From JACVRW01 sp034664085 (GTDB lineage: Bacteria > Actinomycetota > Thermoleophilia > Solirubrobacterales > Thermoleophilaceae), in assembly GCA_034664085.1 (NCBI GenBank), contig JAXDII010000007.1:1-32454 (forward strand): a DNA stretch of 32,454 nucleotides, read 5' to 3'. A program made the position numbers and the translations under genes. Position 1 is the stretch's first letter; every line of letters begins with the position of its first letter. The notes beneath the pieces are model-generated. The model did no database searches. It saw only the letters and a program-made list of their open reading frames with translations, and was not told where the DNA came from. This document shows, one piece after another, positions 29,657-32,454 of this stretch.

Positions 29657-30865
29657 CAGGGCCAGCCGCGCCAGCGCTTCGGCGCGCCGGGGCGCCACCG
29701 CCAGCGCGACCGTCCGGCCGGCGCCCAAGGCGGCCGCGCCGCCGAGCGCCCGGGCCGTGCGCGCGGCGGCGCGCTCGAACTCGCGCGTGTCCCGCGCCGT
29801 GTCCCAGACCCATCGCGCCGCCAGCACGTCGCGGCCTCCCGGCAGCCGCCAGAGCGCGAACGCACCGCCGCCCCAGCCCGTGGCGGCGCGCCGCGAGAGC
29901 GCGCGGCCGTTGGCCTCGCGCAGCAGCTGCTCGGTGTCGAACTCGCCGATGTCGCCCTGCCCTACGCGCTCGGCGCCCGCGGGCAGCGCGCTCGCCAGGC
30001 TGGGCACCCGCACGCGCCGCGGACGCTCGCGTCCCTCGTAGGCCCGCGGGTGCATGATCTGCTCGCTCGAGACCGGCGCGTCGGGCCCGAAGGCGCGGTC
30101 GACGGCCCCCCAGCCGCCGCGACCCTCGATGCGGTTGACCAGCTGCGCGCCGGCCGCGTAGGGGAAGACGAGCCCCTCGCGCACGTAGCGCGGCAGCCCG
30201 CTGGAGGCGGGCAGTGCGATGTCCGCGAGCTCCTTCAGCGCACGCCCGCGCAGCGAGGCGGGGATGTCCTTCCCGCCGCCCTGCTTGCGCACCAGGTAGT
30301 CGACCATCGCGACCGTCGCCGTGCCCTCCCGCAGGGCGCTGTCCGCGACGCCGCGGTCGCGCCGGAAGCCGGTCGCCGGCCCGGCGTCGATCCCGAAGTG
30401 CTGGTCCTCGAGGGCGTGGGTCAGCTCGTGCGCCAGCGTCACCTCGCCGACGAGGCCCAGTGCGCCGCCCGCGCCCACGATCGAGAGCGTCTGCGTGCGC
30501 GGCACGTAGTAGCCGCCCACTTCGTTCGACAGCGCCTTGCCCAGCAGCTCGCGCAGGCTCGCGCGCGGCGGGATCAGCCCGAGCAGCTTCAGCAGGCTCT
30601 CCTCCGTCGCCAGGGCGCGGGGCGTCACGCCGCGGTCGAGCTCTCGCAGCCCGTCCCTTCGCGCCTGCGCGCCCGACACGTGCTTCACGCGCGGCAGCCG
30701 CTCGAACTCCAGCTCGCGGACGCGCTCGACGCCGCGCGCCGCCTGCGCCACGGATGTCCCCTCGGGCGCCTCGCCCTTCGGCTCAGCCTCGTCGCCGGTG
30801 AGCAGGCCGATTGCGGCCAGCACCGCCGTGAGCCCGACGGCCACACCGGCGAAGGTGCGGTTCAC
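29648..30865 (-). CDS. Membrane-anchored HExxH metallopeptidase-like protein
   Basis: This 405-aa protein has an N-terminal signal anchor at about 5-23 (AGVAVGLTAVLAAIGLL) followed by an acidic, Pro-containing spacer. The zinc motif HELTH is at 146-150, within VTLAHELTHALEDQHFG, and Glu180 in ALREGTATVAMVDY is a good candidate for a gluzincin-type third ligand. The segment NEVGGYYVPRTQTLSIVG before the motif is typical of secreted gluzincin-like proteins of unknown substrate in actinobacteria. The C-terminal half (WGGGAFALWRLPGGRD, ARWVWDTARDTREFERAA) is unassigned. The start is GTG 30865, 6 nt from the sirtuin stop, so the two are probably co-transcribed. The active site faces the cell exterior. 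Confidence 0.8.
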   Translation of the reverse strand: MNRTFAGVAVGLTAVLAAIGLLTGDEAEPKGEAPEGTSVAQAARGVERVRELEFERLPRVKHVSGAQARRDGLRELDRGVTPRALATEESLLKLLGLIPPRASLRELLGKALSNEVGGYYVPRTQTLSIVGAGGALGLVGEVTLAHELTHALEDQHFGIDAGPATGFRRDRGVADSALREGTATVAMVDYLVRKQGGGKDIPASLRGRALKELADIALPASSGLPRYVREGLVFPYAAGAQLVNRIEGRGGWGAVDRAFGPDAPVSSEQIMHPRAYEGRERPRRVRVPSLASALPAGAERVGQGDIGEFDTEQLLREANGRALSRRAATGWGGGAFALWRLPGGRDVLAARWVWDTARDTREFERAAARTARALGGAAALGAGRTVALAVAPRRAEALARLALGG

Positions 30866-30871
30866 CGGGCC

Positions 30872-31636
30872 TCAGAGTGCGGCCAGCACGGCTCGCAGCT
30901 CACCGACCACGTCGCCGTCCAGCTTGAGTTCGGCGTCCTCGTCGTAGGGGGTCGGGCCCTGCGTGACGAGCGCCAGCCGGCCGCCGGCGCCGTGCGTGAT
31001 GGCGGGCAGCCCGGCCACCGGGTAGACCTCGAGCGAGGAGCCGATGCAGATCATCAGATCCGCGTCGAACGCCAGCGCCTGCGCCTCCGAGAGCGCCCGC
31101 TCGGGGAGCAACTCGCCGAACAGCACCACGTCGGGCTTCAGCGGAGCGACGCAGGCCTGGCACTGGGGCGCGCCGTGTCCCTCGCGCAGCTGGGCGATCA
31201 CCCGCTCCAGCGAGAACTTGCCGCCGCACTCCAGGCAGACGCTCGACTCGATCGAGCCGTGCACCTCGATCAGGCGCTCCGTGCCGGCGACGCGGTGGAG
31301 GCGGTCGATGTTCTGGGTGATCACCGCCCTGATCAGGCCGCGGCGCTCCAGCTCTGCGAGCGCGAGGTGCGCCTCGTTCGGCCGCTTGTCGACGAGCGAC
31401 GCGAAGCGGTCGCCGTAGAAGCTCCAGAAGCGGTCGGGGTCGCGCCGCCAGGCGTCGATGTGGGCGACCTCCATCGGGTCGACGTTCTCCCACAGCCCGG
31501 TGCCGGGGCTGCGGAAGTCCGGGATGCCCGAGGGCACCGAGATCCCGGCGCCGGTCAGCACGACGGCGCGGTCGGCGTCGCGCAGCATCTGCGCCATCCG
31601 CTCCGCCGGGGCGGAGACGGTGAGGTTCGGCCGCAC
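30872..31636 (-). CDS. cobB: Sir2-family NAD-dependent protein deacylase
   Basis: This 254-aa sirtuin should remove acyl groups from lysine side chains using NAD, giving O-acyl-ADP-ribose and nicotinamide. The motifs are complete: GAGISVPSGIPDFRS from residue 29, TQNIDRLH (107-114), catalytic His126 in EVHGS, zinc cysteines 134, 137, 159 and 162 (CLEC and CQAC), and GSSLEVYPVAGLP in the NAD pocket. It is downstream of the enoyl-CoA hydratase gene by 10 nt, and a role in regulating acyl-CoA enzymes would fit that neighbour, though this is inference. The gene symbol is by family, as bacterial sirtuins are mostly called cobB. Confidence 0.92.
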   Translation of the reverse strand: MRPNLTVSAPAERMAQMLRDADRAVVLTGAGISVPSGIPDFRSPGTGLWENVDPMEVAHIDAWRRDPDRFWSFYGDRFASLVDKRPNEAHLALAELERRGLIRAVITQNIDRLHRVAGTERLIEVHGSIESSVCLECGGKFSLERVIAQLREGHGAPQCQACVAPLKPDVVLFGELLPERALSEAQALAFDADLMICIGSSLEVYPVAGLPAITHGAGGRLALVTQGPTPYDEDAELKLDGDVVGELRAVLAAL

Positions 31637-31646
31637 GGGGGTCAGG

Positions 31647-32454
<808 letters not shown>

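Overview
The window is 32.4 kb of very GC-rich DNA. Genes are tightly packed, GTG and TTG starts are common, and start and stop codons often overlap by 4 nt. The gene content (BMP-type nucleoside importer, class III cyclase, sirtuin, a fatty acyl-CoA reductase, an epimerase/acyltransferase pair resembling mycobacterial Rv0501-Rv0502) points to a high-GC actinobacterium. Thermoleophilia/Solirubrobacterales is my best guess. This is inference from composition and gene families, not a database result.

Left edge (1-2862): the end of an aldehyde dehydrogenase-like protein without catalytic residues, an orphan AbiEi-like/DUF559 protein, and an ECF sigma factor coupled to a single-span membrane protein that is probably its anti-sigma factor.

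Nucleoside region (2897-14343): this is the core of the window. Reading leftward from about 13.67 kb are a CYTH-cytidine deaminase fusion, purine nucleoside phosphorylase, thymidine phosphorylase, adenosine deaminase, a BMP lipoprotein, an ABC ATPase, two ABC permeases, and a 573-aa protein with a nucleoside-phosphorylase-like C-terminal part. Uracil phosphoribosyltransferase is divergent. A dyad-symmetric sequence fills half of the 48-bp gap between the two arms. Together these genes would import nucleosides, deaminate them, split them to bases and (deoxy)ribose 1-phosphate, and recapture uracil. The ALDH-like gene at the left edge may be a remnant of a deoxyribose-phosphate branch.

Middle (14292-18671): an Fsr-like MFS exporter with its TetR repressor, whose palindromic operator touches the start codon; then tilS coupled to a MerR-like/adenylate cyclase protein with a strong hairpin in its leader.

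Lipid region (18826-25964): a two-domain fatty acyl-CoA reductase, a secreted six-bladed propeller/PKD protein, an acyltransferase and an epimerase-like protein with a degenerate active site, two coiled-coil phasin-like proteins, and a second (DeoD-type) nucleoside phosphorylase.

Right part (25965-32454): a 329-bp regulatory gap with a 33-bp palindrome; a secreted cell-wall protein with lytic transglycosylase, degenerate M23 and M15-like modules; an unknown helical protein; an elaborate bidirectional terminator; a membrane-anchored HExxH metallopeptidase; a sirtuin; and the enoyl-CoA hydratase part of what looks like a 3-hydroxyacyl-CoA dehydrogenase/enoyl-CoA hydratase fusion cut by the window edge.

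The most novel-looking items are the CYTH-CDA fusion, the large phosphorylase-like protein in the same operon, and the candidate shared operator. I saw no tRNA, rRNA, CRISPR array, insertion sequence or phage gene.
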